Of a DNA stretch of 24,789 nucleotides, positions 1-8,500 are shown piece by piece; positions within the stretch are counted from its first letter, which is position 1; each line of letters opens with the position of its first letter. Origin of the DNA: SIG636 sp045592105 (GTDB lineage: Bacteria; Bacillota; Clostridia; Oscillospirales; CAG-382); assembly GCA_045592105.1 (NCBI GenBank), contig JAZNUB010000073.1:1-24789 (forward strand). Reading direction: 5' to 3'. A program made the position numbers and the translations under genes. The notes below the pieces were generated by a model that had not been told where the DNA came from, did not search any database, and worked only from the letters and a program-made list of their open reading frames with translations.

Positions 1-186
1 TTTCTTCAATTATTGTATTTTTTCGTTCAAAACGAACCTCGGCTCACAGTACTTAGTACAGTTCTCGCCTCGGTTCGTCTTGTCTGCACTCTTTCTCAGC
101 ACTCTGCCAGCTTGATGACAAGGTTTGTCATCAAGCTGAAGCGGAAAACACATAAAACGTGTTTTCCGCTTCTTTCTTTGGATGTT
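1..186. other. Noncoding left-edge region with several hairpins
   Basis: I see no credible gene here; the short open frame across it lacks a ribosome binding site and resembles no family I know. The stretch is rich in inverted repeats. TTCGTT/AACGAA (22-27/31-36) competes with ACGAACC/GGTTCGT (32-38/72-78), CCTCGG is repeated at 37-42 and 68-73, and two long perfect hairpins follow at 108-172. It could be the 3' end of a plus-strand transcript that starts outside the window, a structured RNA, or only the terminator of the minus-strand coat operon. Confidence 0.4.
108..180. terminator. Tandem perfect hairpins, likely bidirectional terminator
   Basis: Hairpin 1 pairs CAGCTTGATGACAA (108-121) with TTGTCATCAAGCTG (125-138) around a 3-base loop. 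Hairpin 2 pairs GAAGCGGAAAACAC (138-151) with GTGTTTTCCGCTTC (159-172) around a 7-base loop and is followed on the plus strand by TTTCTTT. Each stem is 14 bp without mismatch; they share only base 138. They lie 7 bases beyond the stop codon of the minus-strand coat operon, so they can end that operon as well as any plus-strand transcript entering from the left. Confidence 0.65.
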
Positions 187-432
187 TTACTGTAAAGAGA
201 ACTTTTGGGCTGTTTGCTGTATTTGGGGCTGAGGTGCGGGCTTGTTTTGGTACCAGCCCTTTTCACTCATCTTATTGTAAATATCGTTCTGTATCTTCAA
301 GGTCTTGTCAAGCGCGCAATTAAACGCGCCGTGAACATCCCCGCTGGAGGACTCTATCGTACCGTGAAAATACAGATCACAGGTGCTTTTTACCGCATAA
401 AGCAGGTTTTCCATCAAGGTCTTGTCGTCCAT
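187..432 (-). CDS. Spore coat protein, CotF-like (81 aa)
   Basis: This small protein matches the pattern of the Coat F family. It opens MDDKTLMENLLYAVKSTCDLY, has an amphipathic helical core with regularly spaced Leu/Ile and Tyr, and carries the GWY motif (residues 60-62) near the end of the helical bundle. A short Pro/Gln-rich tail follows. CotF-type proteins are assembled into the endospore coat or inner coat layers. The start is set by AAGGGGGA upstream, overlapping the stop of the preceding gene. It is the second gene of a two-gene minus-strand operon with a 12-base gap and ends just before tandem hairpins. Family assignment is by recognition of the pattern; the exact role in the coat is inferred. 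Confidence 0.8.
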   Translation of the reverse strand: MDDKTLMENLLYAVKSTCDLYFHGTIESSSGDVHGAFNCALDKTLKIQNDIYNKMSEKGWYQNKPAPQPQIQQTAQKFSLQ

Positions 433-444
433 TGCTATTCCCCC

Positions 445-618
445 TTAAAGCAAGCCGTACAGGCTTCCGAAAATCTCGTTGTGTTTACTGCCAAGCTCCA
501 TAACAAACGCCTTTAGGCTTTGGTCTGACAGCCTGGACGCGCACTCGTCGCACTGGGTTTGAAGAAAACGCGCATGGGATAACGCATCGTCTACATACAT
601 TAGCTCTTTGTCTGTCAT
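445..618 (-). CDS. Small CotF-related spore coat-associated protein (57 aa)
   Basis: The product begins MTDKELMYVDDALSHARFLQ and ends in a GSLYGLL tail. It is a short, all-helical protein resembling the small partner commonly encoded next to CotF-like proteins in Clostridia. The ATG at 618 is chosen because AGGAAAGGA lies just upstream; a longer frame reaching 669 has no such site and adds a basic, unlikely extension. Two Cys (residues 22 and 25) could cross-link in the coat, which is inference. It is the first gene of the coat operon. I could not identify a clear sporulation-sigma promoter in 619-700. Confidence 0.7.
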   Translation of the reverse strand: MTDKELMYVDDALSHARFLQTQCDECASRLSDQSLKAFVMELGSKHNEIFGSLYGLL

Positions 619-701
619 CTTACTGTTCTTCCTTTCCTGTTTTTGGTTTCGTTTGGAGTTTACCCGCATTATTTGCGTTTTATTCGATAAACAAAAAACT
701 C

Positions 702-730
702 TTTACACCTTCAGTTTACTGTGATATAAT
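702..730 (+). promoter_or_regulatory. Sigma-A promoter for the MBL-SGNH-glucan synthase genes
   Basis: TTTACA (702-707), a 17-base spacer and TATAAT (725-730) form a near-consensus promoter, with an extended -10 TG at 722-723. It lies just ahead of the GGAGGT ribosome binding site (738-743) and the ATG at 751, which leaves a very short leader. It is the only clear promoter ahead of the three plus-strand genes that follow. Confidence 0.85.
703..718 (+). repeat. 16-base repeat copy 1 (inverted relative to copy 2)
   Basis: TTACACCTTCAGTTTA here is the exact reverse complement of 14727-14742. This copy overlaps the -35 element and spacer of the promoter at 702-730. It may be a shared operator, a partial promoter duplication or coincidence. 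Confidence 0.4.
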
Positions 731-750
731 CTTGCTTGGAGGTTGAGCTT

Positions 751-1383
751 ATGAATTACACCGTTAAACGCGTTGTTGTTGGTGCGCTTGGCACCAATTG
801 CTATATTGTTAAAGAAAATAATTCTCGCGCCGCGTTGGTTATTGACCCCGGCGGAGATGCAATACTTATAAAAAGCGTTTTGCTTGAAATGGATGCTTAT
901 GCGGCAGTTATTTTGCTTACCCACGGGCATTTTGACCATATTCTTGCTTTAGATGAGCTGAGAACCGAAAAAAGCATTGTTTGTATGCACAAAGCGGATG
1001 CGGATATGCTTCTATCAAGCGATTTGATATCTCCGAGTATGCTGGGGTACAACCCGTGGCCGTTCAAGAAGGCAGACGTTTTGTTTGGCGAAAACGACAG
1101 GCACGCCAGCGTTGGCGGGTTTGATTTTGAGGTTATACATACTCCGGGGCATACGGAAGGCTCCGTGTGCTATCTGTTTGGCGACCTGCTGTTTACCGGA
1201 GACACGCTGTTTTGCAGAGGGATAGGCAGAACGGATTTTAAGGGCGGCAGTATACAAAAAATGAAAAGCTCGCTTGCTTTGCTTAAGAGTATGCCGGGTG
1301 ATTATGCCGTTTACCCGGGGCACGAAAAGGAAACCACGCTTTCCGAGGAAAAACTACACAATCCATATATGAAGGAGATTTAA
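751..1383 (+). CDS. Metallo-beta-lactamase-fold hydrolase (glyoxalase II-like)
   Basis: This 210-residue protein has the complete zinc-binding set of the MBL fold: HGHFDH (H58, H60, D62, H63), H134 in HTPGH, D151 in GDTLF, and H191 in YPGHE. Length and motif spacing match the small YqgX/GloB-like thioesterases common in Bacillota, which hydrolyse thioesters such as hydroxyacyl-thiols; the true substrate cannot be read from the sequence. It is presumably cytoplasmic, since no signal peptide is present. The ATG at 751 is preferred over a TTG at 736 because GGAGGT (738-743) overlaps that alternative start. It is followed after 3 bases by the SGNH gene, so the two are probably cotranscribed. Confidence 0.88.
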   Translation: MNYTVKRVVVGALGTNCYIVKENNSRAALVIDPGGDAILIKSVLLEMDAYAAVILLTHGHFDHILALDELRTEKSIVCMHKADADMLLSSDLISPSMLGYNPWPFKKADVLFGENDRHASVGGFDFEVIHTPGHTEGSVCYLFGDLLFTGDTLFCRGIGRTDFKGGSIQKMKSSLALLKSMPGDYAVYPGHEKETTLSEEKLHNPYMKEI

Positions 1384-1386
1384 AAA

Positions 1387-2493
1387 ATGGTGATTAAGCC
1401 TATCGAAAGAATAGACCAAAACTTTGCTGTTGGCGCTCCGTTAGAGCAACGTTTTCCAACCATAAAAATGTACTCGCTTGAAGAAAGCGGAGCAGAGGTT
1501 TGCGGGCTTTACCACAAGGGCGAAAACGGCGTTTTCTGCCGCTTGCCGCAGGAGCTGCTGCCCAGCCTTAGTGAGAACATCCAATCATTAGCGTATAACA
1601 CCGCAGGCGGTAGAGTTAGGTTTAGAACCGATTCTCCGTTCGTTGGCGTTAAGGTTAAGCTGATATCAAGCTTTAATATGCGCCACATGCCGCTTTCAGG
1701 CTCCTCGGGCTGTGATATCTACGTTGGCAGAGGCAGTGAAACACGCCACATTTGTATGGCTTGCCCCGTGGCTACCGACGAAGCGGAGTATGAGGACGGT
1801 GCTTTTGTTGAGCCTGCCCCCGGTATTCCCGAAAGGAAAATGCGCGATATTACCGTTACCCTACCGCTTTACAACGGCATTACCGAGATATGCATAGGCA
1901 TTGACAAGGACAGTTCTTTCTTGCCGCCCACTCCGTATACACACGGCAGAGTTGTGTTTTACGGCTCTTCCATTACTCAGGGCGGTTGCGCTACGCGCTC
2001 CGGCACCTCTTATGACGGGTTTTTATCCCGCTGGTTGGACTGCGATATTTATAATCTTGGCTTTTCGGGCAGCGCAAGGGGGGAAAAGGAAACGGCAGAG
2101 TTTATCGTTTCGCTTAAGCCCGATGTTTTCGTTATGGACTACGACCACAACGCGCCCACCGCGGAGCATCTTGAAAAAACGCACGAACCGTATTTTAAAA
2201 TAATACGCAACGCCTTGCCTGAGCTTCCCGTTATATTCATATCGCGCCCCAATATTGAGGTGTGCGAGGGTACTAAGGATGGCGAATTAAGGCGCGATAT
2301 TATTAAGCGCACCTATAACAACGCGTTAGCCGCAGGGGATAAGAACGTTTATTTTATTGATGGCAACGCTATTTTCCCGCCCGATATGCGCGAGTTCTGC
2401 TTTGTAGACGTGGTGCATCCCAATGATCTTGGGTTTATGTATATGGCAAAGGCGGTTGAGCCGTTCCTTATTAAAATTTTCGGCATTAAATAA
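1387..2493 (+). CDS. SGNH/GDSL-family esterase (Lipase_GDSL_3 type)
   Basis: The 368-residue protein has an N-terminal beta-rich domain (about 1-185) followed by an SGNH hydrolase domain. The catalytic blocks are visible: block I YGSSITQG (nucleophile S195), block II Gly in LGFSGSARG, block III Asn in DHNAP (N255), and block V DVVHPND (D341/H344). This two-part layout is typical of carbohydrate or polysaccharide esterases of the Lipase_GDSL_3 group. No signal peptide is seen, so it probably acts on intracellular or imported acylated sugars. Its AGGAG site overlaps the end of the MBL gene. The downstream glucan synthase gene makes a role in glucan or glycoside metabolism attractive, but this is inference. 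Confidence 0.85.
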   Translation: MVIKPIERIDQNFAVGAPLEQRFPTIKMYSLEESGAEVCGLYHKGENGVFCRLPQELLPSLSENIQSLAYNTAGGRVRFRTDSPFVGVKVKLISSFNMRHMPLSGSSGCDIYVGRGSETRHICMACPVATDEAEYEDGAFVEPAPGIPERKMRDITVTLPLYNGITEICIGIDKDSSFLPPTPYTHGRVVFYGSSITQGGCATRSGTSYDGFLSRWLDCDIYNLGFSGSARGEKETAEFIVSLKPDVFVMDYDHNAPTAEHLEKTHEPYFKIIRNALPELPVIFISRPNIEVCEGTKDGELRRDIIKRTYNNALAAGDKNVYFIDGNAIFPPDMREFCFVDVVHPNDLGFMYMAKAVEPFLIKIFGIK

Positions 2494-2520
2494 TTACGCA
2501 TAACAAGCCCTTTTTTGGTA

Positions 2521-2544
2521 AAAAATAGCTTAAAAGCTGTTTTT
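2521..2544 (+). terminator. Weak hairpin between esterase and glucan synthase genes
   Basis: AAAAATAGCTT (2521-2531) pairs with AAGCTGTTTTT (2534-2544) through one T-G wobble and a 2-base loop. The stem is AU-rich and ends in T5. It could act as a leaky terminator or attenuator lowering expression of the very long downstream gene, or protect the upstream mRNA end. Confidence 0.35.
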
Positions 2545-2567
2545 GCTCAAAGGAGGGCTTTCTTTTT

Positions 2568-5500
2568 ATGAAAAAATGCGTAAAGCTTACAGCGGCGTTG
2601 AGGGCGGCATTTAAAAACATACAAGCCGCTGAAAAAATTGGTTGTGCTGACAACGCAGATGCTGTTACCGCGCGCGTTGCGGCTAACGCATATTATTATC
2701 GCCGCAAAATCCGTGAAACGCAAAAGGATATATATAGGCTTGAAAGCTTGCCCGGTCGCGATGGTGTGCCGTATATATTTCGCGCGGTGTGGAGCTATTT
2801 TAAGCAAAATGGGTTTATATTTGATAAAACAGCCGTGCAAAAGGCGCTTGCGGATTACGATTGCGGAACCTTTGAGCTGGATATGCTTAAGGTTGTTACC
2901 GATGCGGCGGCTTTGATAGAAACGGGCTTGGTTTGTGCCGCAGCGATAACCAACAAAAACTACGGTGTGAACCGATTGCAAAACGCACTTACTATGATGA
3001 AAAAGGCAGAGGTTACTGATTTTTGCCTTATATTTTCCGAGCTTTCGTCGGCAGAAAGGGAGCTTGTTAGAAGCGAGGAGTTTTATGCGGAGATGACTGC
3101 CGCAACAAAAGCGGCATACCGCAAGGCTTTAAGAAAATATGCGCGAAAGCACGGTGTTTCCGAGAAGGAAGCGGTTATTAAAGCCAGAGAAACAGCATAC
3201 AAAAAGAATTGCTGTATCGGCAAGGTGCTTTCCGTTGAAAGCAAGCCTAAAGCGTTTAGCTTTACTTTGTTTTGTGTTTCTGTGTTTGCCCTGCTTTGCG
3301 CTTTGGCGGTTTACCTTTGCCCGCTTTGGGCATTGCCCTTGCTGTTTATACCGCTTGTTGCGGCGGCGTTGGGGATGGGGGATTTCTTCTTTGCTATCTT
3401 TACGCGCACTACGCCCTGCCCTGCCGTTTCCCCCGATAAGCTGCCGCAAAAGAACCTAACGCTTACCGTTATCACCACCCTGCTTGACGATAACCCCAAA
3501 AGCGTTACCGCGCTTGAAAGGCTTTATCTTACCAACAGCGAAGCGGGGCTGTATTTTGGCTTGCTTGCGGATTTGCCCTCCGCTAAAGCACCAAACGACA
3601 AGAATGACGAAAAGCTTTTAACAAACGTTATCGAGCGTATAAAAGCGCTTAACGCCAGATACGGAAACAGGTTTTGCCTGTTTGTTCGTAAGCGCAGTAA
3701 AGCAGAGGATGGAAGCTGGAACGGCAGAGAACGCAAGCGCGGAGCTATTGAAGAGCTTGTTAGGTATTTAAACGGCGGAGAGGACGTTTTTCTGTTGAAA
3801 GAGGGGCCGGACGTTACAGGGATACCCTTTTTGCTTACTCTTGATGCAGATACAAGCCTACCGCCCGAAGGGGTTGCAACGCTGACAGGGATGATGCTAC
3901 ACCCTCTCAACCGCCCCGTTATTGATAACGGCACAGTTGTTGACGGCTACGGTATCCTTCAGCCCGGCGTGCAAAGCAGCCTTGAATGTCTTGGTGAAAC
4001 ACGCTTTGCCGCAATGCTTGCAGGGGTTGGCGGCATAGACGTATATGAAAGTGCGGCGTTTAACCGCCAACAAAGCATATTTGGCGAGGGTATTTTTTGC
4101 GGCAAGGGAATTATCGACGTTAAAGCGTACTCCGAGGTGCTTGATGGCGTTTTACCTAACGGGCGCGTTCTTAGCCACGATATGCCTGAGGGAAACATTC
4201 TGAAAACACGGTACGTTTCAGACTTATGCTTTACCGACAACGTACCAAGCAACGTGCTTTCTTACTACAAGCGTTTGCACCGTTGGATACGCGGGGACGT
4301 GCAGAACCTATCGCTTGTTTTTAAATACAAGCAAGGGATAAAAGGAAGCCTTCGTATTATTCAAAACGTGTTTAGGCATTTGTTGCCTGTTATTTCTCTT
4401 ATAACGCTTGGGCTGGCAGGTGTGCTTAACGGTGCAGGCAGGCTTTGGGTATGCCTTCTTGCGCTTATAAATATTCTATCACCGATTTTTTTCACTATCA
4501 TTTCGCGCCCCGCGGCTTTGCGGTTTCGCCGCAGACGCTTTTTCTCCTCGGTGCAAAGCTCTGTTTTTCAAAGCCTTAGTATATCCCTTTACGAAAGCTT
4601 TGCCTTGTGCCATAAAGCGTTGATATCTTTAGATGCGGTGTTTAAAGCTGTTTACAGGCTTATAAGCGGTAAAAAACTGCTTATGTGGGTTACTGCCGCG
4701 CAAGCGGAAAAGGGCGCGGATAAAACCTTTGTAGCCTTTATTTACAAGCTTTTTCCATCCGCGCTGCTTGGTAGCCTGTTCTTCTTTTTCACAAACATCT
4801 GGCCTACAAGGTTGCTTGGGTTTTTATGGTTCCTTTTTCCGCTTTACGCCTTTTATCTTTCGCACAAGCCCACGAAACGGATGCCCGTTTCCACAGCCGA
4901 CAAAAAGCTGTTGCGCGAGAAGGCCGCGCCTATATGGAGCTTCTTCCAAGATAACGTTGGGGAGCACACGGCTTGGCTGCCGCCCGACAATATACAAAGC
5001 TCACCAGTGGAAGCGGTTGCTATGCGTACATCGCCCACCAACATAGGGCTGTACCTGCTTTCCATTTTAGCCGCCGAGGATTTTGGCTTCATTTCTGCCG
5101 CAGAAACAGAAAAAAGGCTTGCTAAAGCCTTTGACTCTATGGATAGAATGAAGAAATGGAACGGGCATTTTTATAACTGGTACGAACTTGAAAGGCTATC
5201 GGTTTTAGGAAGCGGCTATATTTCCACGGTAGACAGCGGCAACCTTTGCGTTTGCCTTGTTGCGCTTTCGCGCTCGCTATACAGCAGCGGAAGAACAAGC
5301 CTTGCAAAGCGTTGTGAAGCGTTTTTCCTTGCGGCTGATTTTACACGCTTATACAACAGCGAACGCAACCTGTTTTCTCTTGGCTTTGACGAGGGCGTAG
5401 ATAGGCTTTCGGATATCTGCTACGATTTATATATGAGCGAGGCGCGAAGCACCTCCTATTTCGCCCTCTCCTTTGGCCTTGCGCCTGTTAAGCATTGGCG

Positions 5501-8500
5501 CGCATTAGGGCGGCCCGTTGTTGGTAACGGCGGGCATATTGGTATGGCAAGCTGGTCCGGCACGGCGTTTGAATACTTTATGCCACAGCTTTTTTTACCC
5601 TTGTATAAGGATAGCTTTATATATGAAAGCTTGTGCTTTGCCTTATATGAGCAAAAGCGTTTTAATAAGGGCAAGCTTTGGGGCTGTTCCGAAAGCGCGT
5701 ATTACTGCTTTGACTCTGAGATGAACTACCAGTACAAGGCGCACGGTGTTCAAACGCTTGCGCTTACGCGATACACGGAGAAGGAGATGGTGCTTTCACC
5801 ATACTCGGTATACCTTGCGCTTTGCATTTCGCCATCAGCCGCGCTACGCACCCTTACAGCCTACGAAAACGAGGTTGGAAGCGGCAAATACGGGCTTTAC
5901 GAGGCGGTGGACTGCCTTGGCGGCGGTGTTATCCACAGCTATATGGCACACCACATGGGGATGAGCCTTATCGCCTGTGCCAACGCCTGCTTTGACAATA
6001 TATTCGTTAGGCGGTTTATGAACCATCCGCGCACAGCCGCGTTTTACGAGCTGTTGCAGGAAAAGATACCGATAAACGCGCCTATCTTTAACGCTGAAAA
6101 GCAGGTGCAAACAAGGCTTGCCAACAGCTTGCGCGGAAGCTTTGCAGAACGGCTTACAGAGCACAACCCGGCGGAGCCTGTTGTGCATATTTCGGGCAAA
6201 GGAGCCAATACCATAGTTGCGGATAGCTGTGGGCACATACGCTTTTCACACGGGGATTTAAGCATTAACGAGGTGCATTTTGATAGATTTTCCGCATCAA
6301 GGTCGCTTTCGGTTTTGTTTTGCGATGGGGCAGGCGTTTACTCCGCCGCGCCTTTTACGGACAACGGAAAGTTTTCCTTTGAAAGTGCGGCGGGGTATGC
6401 CGCGCACATCTGCTCCTCCACGGAGTTTTCAGGCAGAGTGAAGTATTATACTGATGCCGCGGGTTGCTTTATCACCGAAACAAAAAGCGATGGCGGCAAA
6501 AGCTATTCCCTTGTTTTCAGCTTCGACGTTCAGCTTGCAAGCGATAAGCAGTTTTATTCGCATCCTGCGTTTTCAAGGCTTTTTGTAAGTGCCGACTATG
6601 ACAAAAGCACTAACACCCTTATTTATACCAAAAACACTCAAAACGGCAAGGACAGTATTTATATGGCTGTTGGGCTTTCCAACGCCGCATTGCCGCTTAG
6701 CTTTGAAACCAACAAGGACAGCTACAACGCATTTTCGCTGTACCACCCCTTCGATATAATCAAGGAGGCGTATACCAACACAACGGGCGTGTGCGTTACC
6801 CCGTTTTGCCTTATCAAAACGCCGCCTATTGCCGGTGGTGAAGCGCGGCTTATTATTTCCGTTGGTCACAGCAAGCAGGAAGCCTTGGATAGGCTTAACG
6901 CATCAAGGCACATACGCGTTACACCCGTGGGGCGCGCTGTTTTTGGCGAACGCGAGAACCCACTGCTTGCGGGCTTGTTCTATGGGCAGGGGCGGTTTGC
7001 CAAGACCTGCCTTGTTACCGAAAACGCGCTTTGGAGCTACGGTATATCGGGAGATTACCCTATTATAGCCGTGCTTGTGCGTGAATACTATAAGCAGGAT
7101 ATCGCTTTTTATATTCGCGTTTTTAAACAGCTTGCCGCGCTTAATATAAGGATGGAGCTTGTTTTTTTGGTGCGCGAGGAGGAGAAGTATTCTGCACCGA
7201 ACGCCAATGGAATACGCGGGCTTATACGCGCCGAAAAATGCGATAGCTTTGTTGGAAAACGCGGCGGCATATTCTTTGCGGACGGAAACAACGCCGATAC
7301 CGTGGCTATGTTTAAAGACGCCGCTGCTTGCTTTACTGAAAGCTTTGATACCCCCTTTAGCGAAAAAAGCGATAGGCGTTTTGCAAAGCCGCTTCCGCAA
7401 ATTGAGCGCCGCCACGGATTTGCAAGCGTGACAGATGGTACGAAGGTTGGTGGCGGTGCTTACAGCGCAAACGGATTTATCGTGGACAAAGACAGCGCTT
7501 TAAAGCTTCCGTTTTCGTACGTCCTTGCGGGCAGAGGCTTTGGCAGTGTCGTTACGCACTCCACGCTTGGGTACAGCTTTTACGGAAACAGCGCACTAAG
7601 GCGAATTGCCGCCTTTAGCGGCGATATTTACGGCGGAACAGACAAGGGCGAGATGCTGTATTTCTTTTGTGAAGGCGACGTTTTTGACCTTACAGCCTGT
7701 GCCTCGCAGGTTAAATACGAAAACGGCGTTGCCGTGTATCAAGGCACGGTTTGCAAAAAAAGCTACACGCTTAAGGTTTTTGTGTGCGAAAAGCTGCCTT
7801 TAAAGGTTTTAAGGCTTAGGTTTGAAAACGATTATGAGGGCGATGCCGCTTTCTTTGTAGCTCCGCTTATGGGAAGCGGTGCTTTCCCCGCCGATTGCGT
7901 TAAAAGCGTAAAGCTTGAGTTTAAGGGCGGCACGGCGGAAGGGTTTTGCTGTACAAAAAGCTCGTTTTTCGGTGAACATCTTGGGTTTGCGGCGTGCTTG
8001 GGTAGCGGCAAGGCTTATTACAGCTTGGGCGAGCTGTTATGCGGAGAGCCAAACGGGATAGAGGACACGGTTGCTATTCGCCGTGCGAGCAAGGAAACGG
8101 TATTTTTGCTTGGTGCCGCGCCAACGGCTACTGCCGCAGTTAAGGTTTTAGAGCAGTTCTTTAAAAACGGCGCGGACAAGGAGGAAGAGAAGGCCGTTTC
8201 GTTTGCAAGCAGTTTTTTGCCGCCTATAAAGCTTGCGTGCCAAAACAAAGCGTTGGAGGCTATGTTTGGCGTATTTGCGCCGTATCAAACCGCGGCGTGC
8301 AGATTTTTTGGGCGCGGGGCGTTCTATCAAAGCAGCGGTGCGTATGGGTTTAGAGATCAGCTTCAGGATTGCCTATACCTTGTGTGCTCGATGCCCGATA
8401 TTGTACGGACGCACCTGATACGCTGTGCCGCGCGGCAGTACACGGATGGAAGCGTTCAGCATTGGTGGCATCCGTGCAGGCGGCAAGGGCATATACACGG

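Noticed and set aside
13..195. Short plus-strand open frame at the left edge.
   Set aside because: It crosses two perfect hairpins, has no ribosome binding site and its product resembles nothing.
6903..7415. Long antisense open frame inside the glucan synthase gene (others at 2547-2981, 5844-6236, 12457-12948 and 15668-16165).
   Set aside because: They lie wholly within well-supported genes on the other strand, lack ribosome binding sites and have no recognisable protein pattern; they follow from codon bias.
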